Shown here: positions 8,242 to 16,047 of the stretch, in pieces | Layout of the letters: each line of letters opens with the position of its first letter | Numbering within the stretch: position 1 is the first letter of the stretch | Source of the DNA: a virus | IMG/VR virus record: IMGVR_UViG_3300029926_000042 | Span: 1 to 21,914 of that record | Reading direction: 5' to 3' (one strand) | DNA: 21,914 nucleotides | Position numbers and translations under genes: made by a program | Notes under the pieces: model-generated | Seen by the model: the letters and a program-made list of their open reading frames with translations, nothing else | The model's database searches: none | What the model was told of the DNA's origin: nothing

Positions 8242-9208
8242 TGCAAGAGATGCACTTTTAGAAATGGAGGTTGCGCAGACTCCTATACAGTTTTCTGAGT
8301 TAGACAACAGTGGTGACTCACGCACGTTTGCATCAAGCGATGATTTGTGGTCACGTCGAACAGGTTTTGAACCTGTGGTTCGTCCAGACGGATTAGTGAA
8401 CGGCGGCATCGTTTCGACGACTACCATAAACAACCAAGTATCTGTCACAGCAGCACTGGCTTTTCTTGCTGGAGCAGAACTGAATGTGCCGTCAAGCCTT
8501 TCGTTAGCGGTTACCAGAGCGGTTACGGATACACATATTGTGCATTCCGTAACAATTAACCCAGCAGGCGCGTATGAAGTTGTTGGTGGAGCTGAAGGCA
8601 CCGCATTTTCAGAAGTGCGTGGTGCTGCGGGTGGCCCTGCATTGATCCCGGTCGGCAACATTGAAGTTGCGCAAGTGCGGCTTGCCTCAAGTGTCGCGTC
8701 ACCAGTGCTCGCAACTGAAATATTTTCTGCGCCCGGTTTACACACTGAGCGTTTCGACAGCCCAGCATTTACCACCGATTTTGTCAACGGCAGGGTTAGT
8801 TTTCCTGCGCCTCTGCCAGCCATTCATGTCGGTCAATTAACAAAACGTGTGTATGCTTCTTACAGCATTCCTGTGTTTTCACAAATTCCAAACGCGCGTA
8901 ACTTTAAAGCGCCATATCTCAGTTTTTCTGTTTCATCCGACGAGTTCTATCAAACCACGCTTGGTTCAACATCCAGCACGCTCAACCAAGGCAGCTTTGA
9001 GACAGCGCTTAACACCGGCATACAAGACCAGATTAACCAGCTTGCCGGTGAGAACCTATGGTTTAGATTCCGACCTTCGCGGTTTCGTAGTGAACTGCAT
9101 GTGACGCAGGGTATTCTTGGCGTAGACCGTACGTTTCCAGCCGACGCATTAATAACAGCCGCATGCACAATTAGTCCTGAGCAGATCGGATCTGATAGAG
9201 CTGCGTAA
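8234..9208 (+). CDS. major tail (tube) protein candidate
   Basis: A 324-residue protein directly before the tail assembly chaperone, the position of the lambda tube protein V. It is rich in beta-prone, Ala/Val/Ser/Thr residues and low in Cys, as structural tube proteins are. It is longer than lambda gpV (246), so an extra surface domain may be present. A good ribosome binding site (GAGGT about 8 bases before the ATG) suits a high-copy protein. I see no motif that proves tube identity. An alternative is a tube-like or tail-decorating protein of unknown family. The next gene begins one base inside its stop. Confidence 0.6.
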   Translation: MPNARDALLEMEVAQTPIQFSELDNSGDSRTFASSDDLWSRRTGFEPVVRPDGLVNGGIVSTTTINNQVSVTAALAFLAGAELNVPSSLSLAVTRAVTDTHIVHSVTINPAGAYEVVGGAEGTAFSEVRGAAGGPALIPVGNIEVAQVRLASSVASPVLATEIFSAPGLHTERFDSPAFTTDFVNGRVSFPAPLPAIHVGQLTKRVYASYSIPVFSQIPNARNFKAPYLSFSVSSDEFYQTTLGSTSSTLNQGSFETALNTGIQDQINQLAGENLWFRFRPSRFRSELHVTQGILGVDRTFPADALITAACTISPEQIGSDRAA

Positions 9209-9672
9209 TGGCATTTAACGTACAAAAATATCAAAGCGCTAAATCAAAGCACCGCCAGACATCAATAAAAGTTCCTGACCTGGCAGCGTTTTTTGATGAT
9301 GACGATGAAGCTGTTTGGGTTGTTCGCGGCCTAACTTTTAACGAAATGAGCGTTTGCACATCGCGCGCAGAAAGTTCAGAGCGGTTCGCTGAAATTGCTA
9401 ACGCATTGCTTAACAAAGGTCTTGAGGACAAAGAGGCGTCTGAAAATTTAAAAGAAGCGCTTGACGTAAACGAGAATCAGCCAACAACGCATACAAAGAT
9501 GCGCTTGCAATATCTGCAAATGGCATCCATTAGCCCTCTAATAAATAGCGATATTTCGCTGAAGCTATCTGAGGTTCACCCCATTATTTTCAAGCAACTC
9601 ACGGATGAAATAATCACACTCATGGGAAGGGGACAAGACGTGGAAAAGCCGAAAGCCTCTGGAAAAACATAA
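9208..9672 (+). CDS. tail assembly chaperone, gpG-like
   Basis: A 154-residue protein between the major tail gene and the tape measure, where lambda has G. Its start overlaps the preceding stop by one base. It opens with an Lys-rich helix, then VPDLAAFFDDDDEAVWVVRGLTFNEM, which resembles the beginning of tail assembly chaperones that use a short beta segment and then helices. The rest is helical (RFAEIANALLNKG, SDISLKLSEVHPIIFKQLTDEIITLMGRG). In lambda, gpG and its frameshifted form gpGT coat the tape measure during tail assembly. The reading frame that continues past the stop on the -1 frame is described separately. Confidence 0.75.
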   Translation: MAFNVQKYQSAKSKHRQTSIKVPDLAAFFDDDDEAVWVVRGLTFNEMSVCTSRAESSERFAEIANALLNKGLEDKEASENLKEALDVNENQPTTHTKMRLQYLQMASISPLINSDISLKLSEVHPIIFKQLTDEIITLMGRGQDVEKPKASGKT

Positions 9673-9824
9673 GCATAAGAAATTCACTTAGCCTGGCACA
9701 ACGTTCAAATCGCTTTTTGTTTGAAATTAGGCCGGACGTTTTTCCAGAGGGCTACCTAACAGAAACAGAAACACTTCTTTGGTCTAAAAAAATTGAGCGA
9801 GACAATGAGGAAGCCGAAAAATAA
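9609..9824 (+). CDS. gpT-like extension reached by -1 frameshift
   Basis: After a TGA at 9606-9608, the -1 frame relative to the gpG-like gene stays open to the TAA at 9822-9824. The coding-like part beyond the chaperone stop reads SIRNSLSLAQRSNRFLFEIR, then a short Pro/Gly turn and EGYLTETETLLWSKKIERDNEEAEK. It has no plausible start of its own, and its stop overlaps the tape measure start. This is the arrangement of lambda G-T, where -1 slippage makes gpGT. The overlap window is 9609-9669. Candidate slip sites are GGAAAAG at 9642-9648 and TGGAAAA at 9660-9666; both allow good A-site re-pairing (AAA) but imperfect P-site pairing. The fusion would be about 204 residues. Confidence 0.7.
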   Translation, partial: NNHTHGKGTRRGKAESLWKNISIRNSLSLAQRSNRFLFEIRPDVFPEGYLTETETLLWSKKIERDNEEAEK

Positions 9825-12484
9825 TGGTTGATTTTACTCGCACAGTTGAAATAGTTTTTGGCGGCAGAAGCGATGTCTCACGGGTTACCCGTGCCGTTGA
9901 AAATGATTTGTCTCGCCTGGAAGGCGGCCTATCATCACTTGCAAGACCTCTTGCTTCAACAACTAATGCCATCCTTGCCATCGATGCGGCAATATTGGCG
10001 GCAGGTGCGGGCATACTCGCTTTTTCTATCAATCAAGCAGTGCAGTTCGAAAGTGCTTTGCTTGACTTGCAACGAGTATTATCAGATAGCGACGGAGAAG
10101 CGTCCGACTATGCTGACACGATTGAATCTATGGCGCTTAGGTTCGGTACGTCTGCCACGACAGTAACGCAGTCACTTGCAGATTTCAGGCAAGCAGGATT
10201 CGGTATCGGAGATTCGATTGCTCTGGTAGAAGGCTCCCTCACCGCACTTGCTGTGTCCGAGGTTTCCGCAGAGCAAGCAACCACAATCTTAACTTCAACA
10301 ATTCGTGGTTTCGGTTTGGAAGCTGATGACGTAACTAGGATTTTAGATGTACTAAACAGCACATCAAATAATTTTGGTGCAAGTTTTAATGAAATCGGTG
10401 ATGCCGTATCGAGCGTTTCTGCTGTAGCCAGACTGGCCGGTTTATCACTTGAAGAGACGGCCGGATTCCTCACCCCAATTATTGAAAATGGAATAGCAGG
10501 CACTGAGGCTGCAAACGGATTGCGAACTGTTTTAATCCGTCTTGTCTCAGACACCGCACCCGTCATAGGCGCATTGGATACCCTTGGAATAAGCCAAAAT
10601 GACTTAAATGGAGACTTAAGATCAGGTAGAGATATATTATTCGACGTCGCCGAAGCATTTCAGCAACTCACCCCAGAGCAACAACTTTATAACGCTGGTC
10701 AACTTGCAGGCATAAACAGAGCAACCACATTCGCTCTATCTGTCGGTAACTTCAACCGAGTTCTGGAAGTTACACAAGAAGTAACAAACTCTGCGGGAAG
10801 CGCGCAAACAGAACTACAGATTCGTCTTGACTCGACCCAGGTGTCACTAGATCGGGTTCGTGTTGGTTTCAATCTTGCCGCCACGTCAATCGGCACCAAC
10901 TTTTTACCGCAAACCCGAGGCGTTGCAGACGCCAGCACTGACATATTATTAGCATTCAGTGAGATCATAAGTAGCGGAGGGCTGGCACCTTTTTTCGACG
11001 CATTGTCCCCCAGCCTTGACAGCTTTGAAGATGATCTAAGATCAATTGCAGAGAATTTGCCCGAAGCATTTGCAGGGCTGGACTTTGATGGTTTAATTGA
11101 TTCGTTTGGTGATTTGGCTGGTCAGTTTAGCGACCTGTTTGGAGGAGTCGACTTAACAACAGCCGATGGCTTGACGCAGGCACTGCAGGCAATAATAAAT
11201 AGCGGTGAATCATTAGTTAGGATCACTGGTGGCATCGTTGAATCGTTTCAGCCTCTATTTTCTGCTCTGAGCCAAGGTGGCGAAGGAATAAACGGACTCA
11301 GCGAAGAAACTCAAAACGCTATTGGAAACGTGCTTGGTTTCGGCAGACAACTTGACACTTTGCTACCAATAGTTTCATCAGTGATTTCTGCGGTGGGCGG
11401 ACTCATAACCGCCATAGCTGCACTCACATTTATACGAGCAATAGGCACTGTTTCATCATTGACATCCGGTCTTGGGTCGCTGTTGTCAATACTGGGCCGA
11501 GGGGGCGTGGTAGGCGCTATCGTTGCCCTGGTTTTATTGATCGGCGAGTGGACCGGGGTTAATGATGCTGTAATAACCAGCATTAGTAATCTTGTAGGTC
11601 GGCTCAACGGAACTACCGACGCGATTGCGCGTAATGAGCAGGCAACAAGACAATCGGTTGAAGCATACGAAGAGCAACTTGCTGCGTTCCAACAAATCTC
11701 TGATGCGTCTGAACGATTACTACAAACTACTATCGATTCGCGAAGCGCTGAATTCGACAGAACCGATATAGCTAATAGATTGACCCAGGCCTTTCGCGAC
11801 CAAGGCATTGAATATAACGCTTTAACCGGTGTCGTTGGTGAAGTTGATCAGGCTCAAAATAATGCCGCGCAATCTAGTCAACGCTGGATAGAAATATTAG
11901 TCGACGGAGTGCCAACGTTTCGCCAAATAGGTGCGGCCGCATCTGAAAGTTTCGGACAGGCCGCCGAGTCGGCCATTGAAGCTACCGAAGCGTCCGAAGA
12001 ATTCCAAACAAGACTGGAAGAAATAGCGTCGAACGAGCGAATCGCAAACATCGAAGCGATGGTCACGATAAACGTTGCCCAGCTTGAGCAGCAAACAAGA
12101 CTGGTCGAAGCCTCATTTGAATCAATCAATGCCACAGTACAAAATACTGGAAATTTAATTGGCGGGTTATTTGGCGATCTTAATGATGCAGACAGACCTC
12201 AAGAGCTAGCCATCGAACGACAAATTGAAGCAGAAAACCGACGCAGAGATGAGGCGTTGAGCTTGCAAGAAAGATTAATCAATTCGACAATAGAGCTTAA
12301 CCGACAGCGGTCAAATGCCATACAGCGCGGAGATTCTCTTATTAATATTAGCGCAGATGGACTGGAGCCAGAACTAGAAGCCTTCATGTTTCGAATTCTT
12401 GAGAGAATTCAAATTCGCGTATCAGAAGAGCAAGCAGATTTGTTACTTGGAATTGATGCAGCAACACCACAAGTGGCGGCTTAA
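9824..12484 (+). CDS. tail tape measure protein
   Basis: The tape measure sets tail length and passes to the host membrane during DNA entry. The 886 residues would suit a tail of medium length. About residues 65-260 resemble the TP901-type phage minor tail domain: FESALLDLQRVLSDSDGEA, AEQATTILTSTIRGFG, GLSLEETAGFLTPIIENGI and the conserved GLRTVLIRL. A strongly hydrophobic stretch lies at about 510-580 (ISAVGGLITAIAALTFIRAI, GVVGAIVALVLLIGEW), as is usual for membrane-active segments in tape measures. The last third is helical and charged. It is the longest gene in the window and its start overlaps the gpT-like stop by one base. Identification is secure from size, domain, hydrophobic core and position. 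Confidence 0.95.
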   Translation: MVDFTRTVEIVFGGRSDVSRVTRAVENDLSRLEGGLSSLARPLASTTNAILAIDAAILAAGAGILAFSINQAVQFESALLDLQRVLSDSDGEASDYADTIESMALRFGTSATTVTQSLADFRQAGFGIGDSIALVEGSLTALAVSEVSAEQATTILTSTIRGFGLEADDVTRILDVLNSTSNNFGASFNEIGDAVSSVSAVARLAGLSLEETAGFLTPIIENGIAGTEAANGLRTVLIRLVSDTAPVIGALDTLGISQNDLNGDLRSGRDILFDVAEAFQQLTPEQQLYNAGQLAGINRATTFALSVGNFNRVLEVTQEVTNSAGSAQTELQIRLDSTQVSLDRVRVGFNLAATSIGTNFLPQTRGVADASTDILLAFSEIISSGGLAPFFDALSPSLDSFEDDLRSIAENLPEAFAGLDFDGLIDSFGDLAGQFSDLFGGVDLTTADGLTQALQAIINSGESLVRITGGIVESFQPLFSALSQGGEGINGLSEETQNAIGNVLGFGRQLDTLLPIVSSVISAVGGLITAIAALTFIRAIGTVSSLTSGLGSLLSILGRGGVVGAIVALVLLIGEWTGVNDAVITSISNLVGRLNGTTDAIARNEQATRQSVEAYEEQLAAFQQISDASERLLQTTIDSRSAEFDRTDIANRLTQAFRDQGIEYNALTGVVGEVDQAQNNAAQSSQRWIEILVDGVPTFRQIGAAASESFGQAAESAIEATEASEEFQTRLEEIASNERIANIEAMVTINVAQLEQQTRLVEASFESINATVQNTGNLIGGLFGDLNDADRPQELAIERQIEAENRRRDEALSLQERLINSTIELNRQRSNAIQRGDSLINISADGLEPELEAFMFRILERIQIRVSEEQADLLLGIDAATPQVAA

Positions 12485-12485
12485 T

Positions 12486-12833
12486 GTGATATCGATAACC
12501 AGCGTTTCATATGATCCAATCGGTTATGTTGTGTTTGAGCAATCGGCGCAAGATAGCGACAGCGAGATATCGCGCAGGACAAGCGTCACGTCAACGCTTG
12601 ACGGCGGAGTGACTATATTTGATGGCGGCTTTACCGACTCGGGCCGTGTATTACAGATAACTGACAGGAGCCCAACGCTTGCAAGGCGGCAGGCCGTCGA
12701 ACGATTACTAAAACTCTATCCGCTTGTTAACGTAGCCAATGATGAAGGTGTGTTTCTGGCTTCGCCTAACTCTATTAGGTTTTCTGGCGATCAGTTGACA
12801 ATAAGATTAAACGTTAAAGAAAAGCTGGCATAG
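12486..12833 (+). CDS. tail protein after the tape measure, unknown family
   Basis: A 115-residue protein. I place the start at GTG 12486, one base after the tape measure stop; an ATG at 12399 in the same frame would overlap the tape measure by 86 bases. The sequence is beta-rich, with a middle segment STLDGGVTIFDGGFTDSGRVLQI and a helix (LARRQAVERLLKLY). Two beta strands close it (SIRFSGDQLTIRLNVKEKLA). Lambda carries gpM (tail tip) at this position, and a role in the tail tip is likely. I see no motif that assigns it to gpM or to another named family. It is followed 2 bases later by the first LamG gene. Confidence 0.6.
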   Translation: MISITSVSYDPIGYVVFEQSAQDSDSEISRRTSVTSTLDGGVTIFDGGFTDSGRVLQITDRSPTLARRQAVERLLKLYPLVNVANDEGVFLASPNSIRFSGDQLTIRLNVKEKLA

Positions 12834-12835
12834 CA

Positions 12836-14122
12836 ATGTCATATCGTGATGCGGTTCTGGCCGATAATCCCATATCGTATTGGCGTTTCGAAGAAACGTC
12901 CGGCACCACTCTTGTTGATGAGCAAGGCGTTCAGGACGCAGTCAACGGATTGGGGTTTTCTGACGAGTCGACTCTTGGCGTGCCGGGTGCATTTATTGAG
13001 TCGCTTGGCGTTCGATTTCAAGAAGGGCAAGAGATCGAGATACCCAACAACGTATCGCTTGAAACGTCAGGATCTATATCGGTTGAATTGTTTGTTTCTT
13101 TTGGTCCAGGAAGTTCCGGTGAAAGAATAATTGACTCAGGCGACATTGATATAAGTGTTGACGGCGTCCAACCTGGACACATATTTGTATTGCTAAGACC
13201 AGAGTCAATTCCTGGTAGCAACGGGTCTAATTTTGTATTTATTGTTAGCGATAACCCTATTGACGATGAGCAATGGCATCATATCGTTATTGTCTATGAC
13301 ATAGTCGCTCTTACTGGATCACTCTATATAGATTCAGTACTTCAATCTGACGTAGCAACTCAAGTTGGGAACCTGCCTGACACTTCTTCAATGGAGGTGG
13401 GCAATAGATTTTCATCTAGCACGTTTAATCTGTTAGTTGATGAACTGGCTATTTACCACAGTGCGTTAACGCAAGCGCAAATAAGCGCGCACATAGCAGC
13501 AATTCAAGCGGAAGAAATTATAGCTGTTGCCGCCGACCCTGAATCTATTGAATTTAACGCGTTACAGCTTTCAGCGCTGACAGCTACTAATCCAGCGTTC
13601 GATCTGATTTTTAAAAGAGAATATCTAGCAGAGATAACTTTCCCAGGATTACCCACGATTGAGATACCGTTTTCTTCATTCACTGCCCGTCTGACAAATA
13701 GTGCCAGTTCGATATCAACATTATTTATACCAAATGTGGCGGATTATATAGACATAATAGACGCACGCATCGATGGCGGCAGATTACAAGTTTATGAGTT
13801 AATAGATTCGAACATACTTGTTCAACGCGGGCTGATATCATCACTTGCTCTTGTATCATTTGATGTGACGAAAACGAGTGCAAGTCATAACGGCTCACTA
13901 GTTTCGGTATCATTAATCGTCAGCCAAAAAGCTTCAGTTGTGAAGCTAACTGATATTTCTCTGCGTAGTGTTATTAACGATAAACAGCGTATTCGCGCAG
14001 CGTTTAATTCATCTTTAAAGCCCGGTGACACGGTTGATATCGACGGCGATCAATTCATCGCAGATTTGGTTGTTATAGATTTAAATCAACAGCGTCAAAT
14101 TATGGAAGTTTCTGAAGCTTAA
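12836..14122 (+). CDS. LamG-domain tail protein A
   Basis: A 428-residue tail protein. About residues 8-215 form a LamG/concanavalin A-like beta sandwich: ISYWRFEETSGT at the start, SVELFVSF, EQWHHIVIVYD and the closing LLVDELAIYHSALTQAQISA. Such domains usually bind sugars or proteins and may act in host recognition. The C-terminal 150 residues (ITFPGLPTIEIPFSSFTARL onward, then DARIDGGRLQVYE and KPGDTVDIDGDQFI) form a second beta domain shared with the gene at 14594-16045. It resembles hub-type structural domains of tail tips. The two genes are paralogues. Receptor binding is inference. The next gene begins 19 bases after its stop with AGAGG as ribosome binding site. Confidence 0.75.
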   Translation: MSYRDAVLADNPISYWRFEETSGTTLVDEQGVQDAVNGLGFSDESTLGVPGAFIESLGVRFQEGQEIEIPNNVSLETSGSISVELFVSFGPGSSGERIIDSGDIDISVDGVQPGHIFVLLRPESIPGSNGSNFVFIVSDNPIDDEQWHHIVIVYDIVALTGSLYIDSVLQSDVATQVGNLPDTSSMEVGNRFSSSTFNLLVDELAIYHSALTQAQISAHIAAIQAEEIIAVAADPESIEFNALQLSALTATNPAFDLIFKREYLAEITFPGLPTIEIPFSSFTARLTNSASSISTLFIPNVADYIDIIDARIDGGRLQVYELIDSNILVQRGLISSLALVSFDVTKTSASHNGSLVSVSLIVSQKASVVKLTDISLRSVINDKQRIRAAFNSSLKPGDTVDIDGDQFIADLVVIDLNQQRQIMEVSEA

Positions 14123-14141
14123 TTTAACAAGAGGTTGAAAA

Positions 14142-14591
14142 ATGGCGTTTACTTTTACTGGTTACAATAGCTTATTAAGGACTTGGCACGACGGTACTGT
14201 CGACGCTGATACTGACATTATTAAACTCGCGCTTCTAACTAGCAGTTATAACCCCGACCTTTTACTGCATACAATTTTCGGCGACGTGGCGGCATCAGAA
14301 TTGCCAGCTGCTAACGGTTACGCTGCGGGAGGCTTACAGCTGACTAATACTGTCGTTAATCAAGATGCTTTTGACGCTGATGATGTTATATTTGTCAATC
14401 TTGGTTCCCCGGTTAACGTGACTTTCCGATATGGAATTCTGTATGTTGACGAAACAAAAAACGGAATTGTCCGGCCTTTAATCGGTTTGATCTTGTTTGA
14501 TGATACCCCGGCCGACGTAATCGTTTCGGCTAGTAATTATGGCATACAGTGGAGCGCTGCGGGGATTATACGTTACGCATATATTGCTTAG
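14142..14591 (+). CDS. small tail-tip associated protein
   Basis: A 149-residue protein lying between two LamG paralogues. It follows a pattern common in small phage tail proteins: an opening beta strand with TFTGYNSLLRTWHDG, then TDIIKLALLTSSYNPDLL, a central Gly-rich GYAAGGLQLTNTVV and VTFRYGILYVDETKNG. It ends in SNYGIQWSAAGIIRYAYI. Proteins of this kind recur next to tail fibre or tip genes; their role is unproved and structural function is likely. It uses the AGAGG site at about 14130-14134. The following LamG gene starts 2 bases after its stop. Confidence 0.6.
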   Translation: MAFTFTGYNSLLRTWHDGTVDADTDIIKLALLTSSYNPDLLLHTIFGDVAASELPAANGYAAGGLQLTNTVVNQDAFDADDVIFVNLGSPVNVTFRYGILYVDETKNGIVRPLIGLILFDDTPADVIVSASNYGIQWSAAGIIRYAYIA

Positions 14592-14593
14592 TT

Positions 14594-16045
14594 GTGAATT
14601 ATCGCGACCTGGTCATCGACGATGGTGCCGTCATATATTATAGATTTGAAGAACCCTTTGGGTTAATAATTACCGATGAAATTTTAACCCAAGATGCAAC
14701 AAACAGTATTATCGGCGCAGGGCCAGCTATCCTTGGCCAGCCTGGCGCGTTTGGATCGTCTTTGTCACCTTTATTTGTTGATAACAGTGCTATCGGTGCG
14801 CCTGCACGTGCGTTTTACGAGCCTAATCAATCAGCTTCCGTCGAGCTTTGGTTTAATCTCGATCCGGGTGACGTTGGCATTGTCTTTTTTGATGGTATCG
14901 GCATAAAACTTCAGCTTGATGTCGTCACAACTGCAGGCATATTACTAGCAGATCTATCGACATCTTTGAGTTCTGCGCAGCTACAATCAAACTCGTCACT
15001 AGATGATAGCCAGTGGCACCATGTTGCAATTGTTTACGACCAGGCGGGTGCAACAGCCTATATGATTGTTGATGGAGCACAACAAACGGCTGTGGTCTCG
15101 CTGGATGGTGTATTGACGCCCAGTGTCGACGGGCTGGTTTTCGGTGGATTAGATGGTGCGCAGTGGTTTAACGGCCGACTTGACGAATTCGCCTTGTATC
15201 ATGACGCGTTGACGGTGATGCAATTATCAGCGCATCGAGAATTAGCATTATCTGAACTGCCATTGTTAAGCATAGCGATGACGCTGGCACAGGGCACTAC
15301 AAGCAAGCCAATACAAGCTAATATTGTGCCGTCACTAATTATGGCTCTTACGTTTCCAGGTATTCAAACGCCTGTGGCGGAAATCCCGTCGCTTGTTATG
15401 TTGCTGTCGTTTGATCAGGCAGTAGTATTCACGTCACCATTCCCCACCAACATTTTAAAAAATATTTCCATCGCTATGTCGCTGCGGTTTGTGCCTCCTC
15501 GCATAATTCGTGAGCTGGTCGACATGCCAGTTAATACGGTCTATATTGCGACGTTAAAAAATGCTTATAATGATGAAATAGAAATACCTATATCTAATTT
15601 CCAATTGAGATTGAGAGCTAATGGAAATTCTTTTTTATCGATAACCATTCCAAACCTTGCCACATTATTTACCGTCATTTCAGATCGCCTTGATGGCGGC
15701 ACGTTAACAGTTTTTGAGGGAGACGTTTTGCAGGACGGGACAATAGTGCGCGACCAGATCGTCAACGTTCAGGTCAATACGTTTAGACAAGATCAAGGCG
15801 CGCGAGCGAACACGGGAACACTTTCAGGAAATTCCACACTTGTAATTGAATCGGTTATAACAAGACTGATAACTAATGCGGTGTCCATATCAAGAAACCA
15901 AGGCCGCCGCAGAATTCGCGCGCCCATTGATCGACACCTTAAGCCTGGCGATACGGTCGATACAGTCGGCGAACAATTTGTTGTGGGTGCTATCAGCATG
16001 AATTTTAGCCAAGCGTCACAATTTATGGATGTTGAAGAGCTTTAG
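14594..16045 (+). CDS. LamG-domain tail protein B, paralogue of the first
   Basis: A 483-residue protein. I choose GTG 14594, because it makes the N-terminus NYRDLVIDDGAVIYYRFEEP line up with SYRDAVLADNPISYWRFEET of the first LamG protein; the upstream ATG at 14549 would overlap the previous gene. The LamG part shares QWHH, the Asp-Glu-x-Ala-x-Tyr-His-x-Ala-Leu-Thr motif and SAH with its paralogue. The C-terminal beta domain (ISNFQLRL, SDRLDGGTLTVFEG, LKPGDTVDTVGEQFVV) also matches. Between them are about 70 extra residues made of four imperfect repeats of a Ser-x-x-Met-x-Leu type. A structural tail-tip and receptor-binding role is inferred from the domains and position. Confidence 0.75.
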   Translation: MNYRDLVIDDGAVIYYRFEEPFGLIITDEILTQDATNSIIGAGPAILGQPGAFGSSLSPLFVDNSAIGAPARAFYEPNQSASVELWFNLDPGDVGIVFFDGIGIKLQLDVVTTAGILLADLSTSLSSAQLQSNSSLDDSQWHHVAIVYDQAGATAYMIVDGAQQTAVVSLDGVLTPSVDGLVFGGLDGAQWFNGRLDEFALYHDALTVMQLSAHRELALSELPLLSIAMTLAQGTTSKPIQANIVPSLIMALTFPGIQTPVAEIPSLVMLLSFDQAVVFTSPFPTNILKNISIAMSLRFVPPRIIRELVDMPVNTVYIATLKNAYNDEIEIPISNFQLRLRANGNSFLSITIPNLATLFTVISDRLDGGTLTVFEGDVLQDGTIVRDQIVNVQVNTFRQDQGARANTGTLSGNSTLVIESVITRLITNAVSISRNQGRRRIRAPIDRHLKPGDTVDTVGEQFVVGAISMNFSQASQFMDVEEL

Positions 16046-16047
16046 AA

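Noticed and set aside
8170-8823. 217-codon open frame on the - strand inside the major tail gene
   Set aside because: It is antisense to a well-placed tail gene with a good ribosome binding site. The peptide is Ala/Thr/Ser-rich without domain character, as expected from a shadow frame.
12399-12485. Upstream ATG for the gene after the tape measure
   Set aside because: It would overlap the tape measure by 86 bases, and the added residues look like an out-of-frame reading of that gene. GTG 12486 fits the packed gene spacing.
14549-14593. Upstream ATG for the second LamG protein
   Set aside because: It overlaps the preceding gene. GTG 14594 aligns with the N-terminus of the paralogue.
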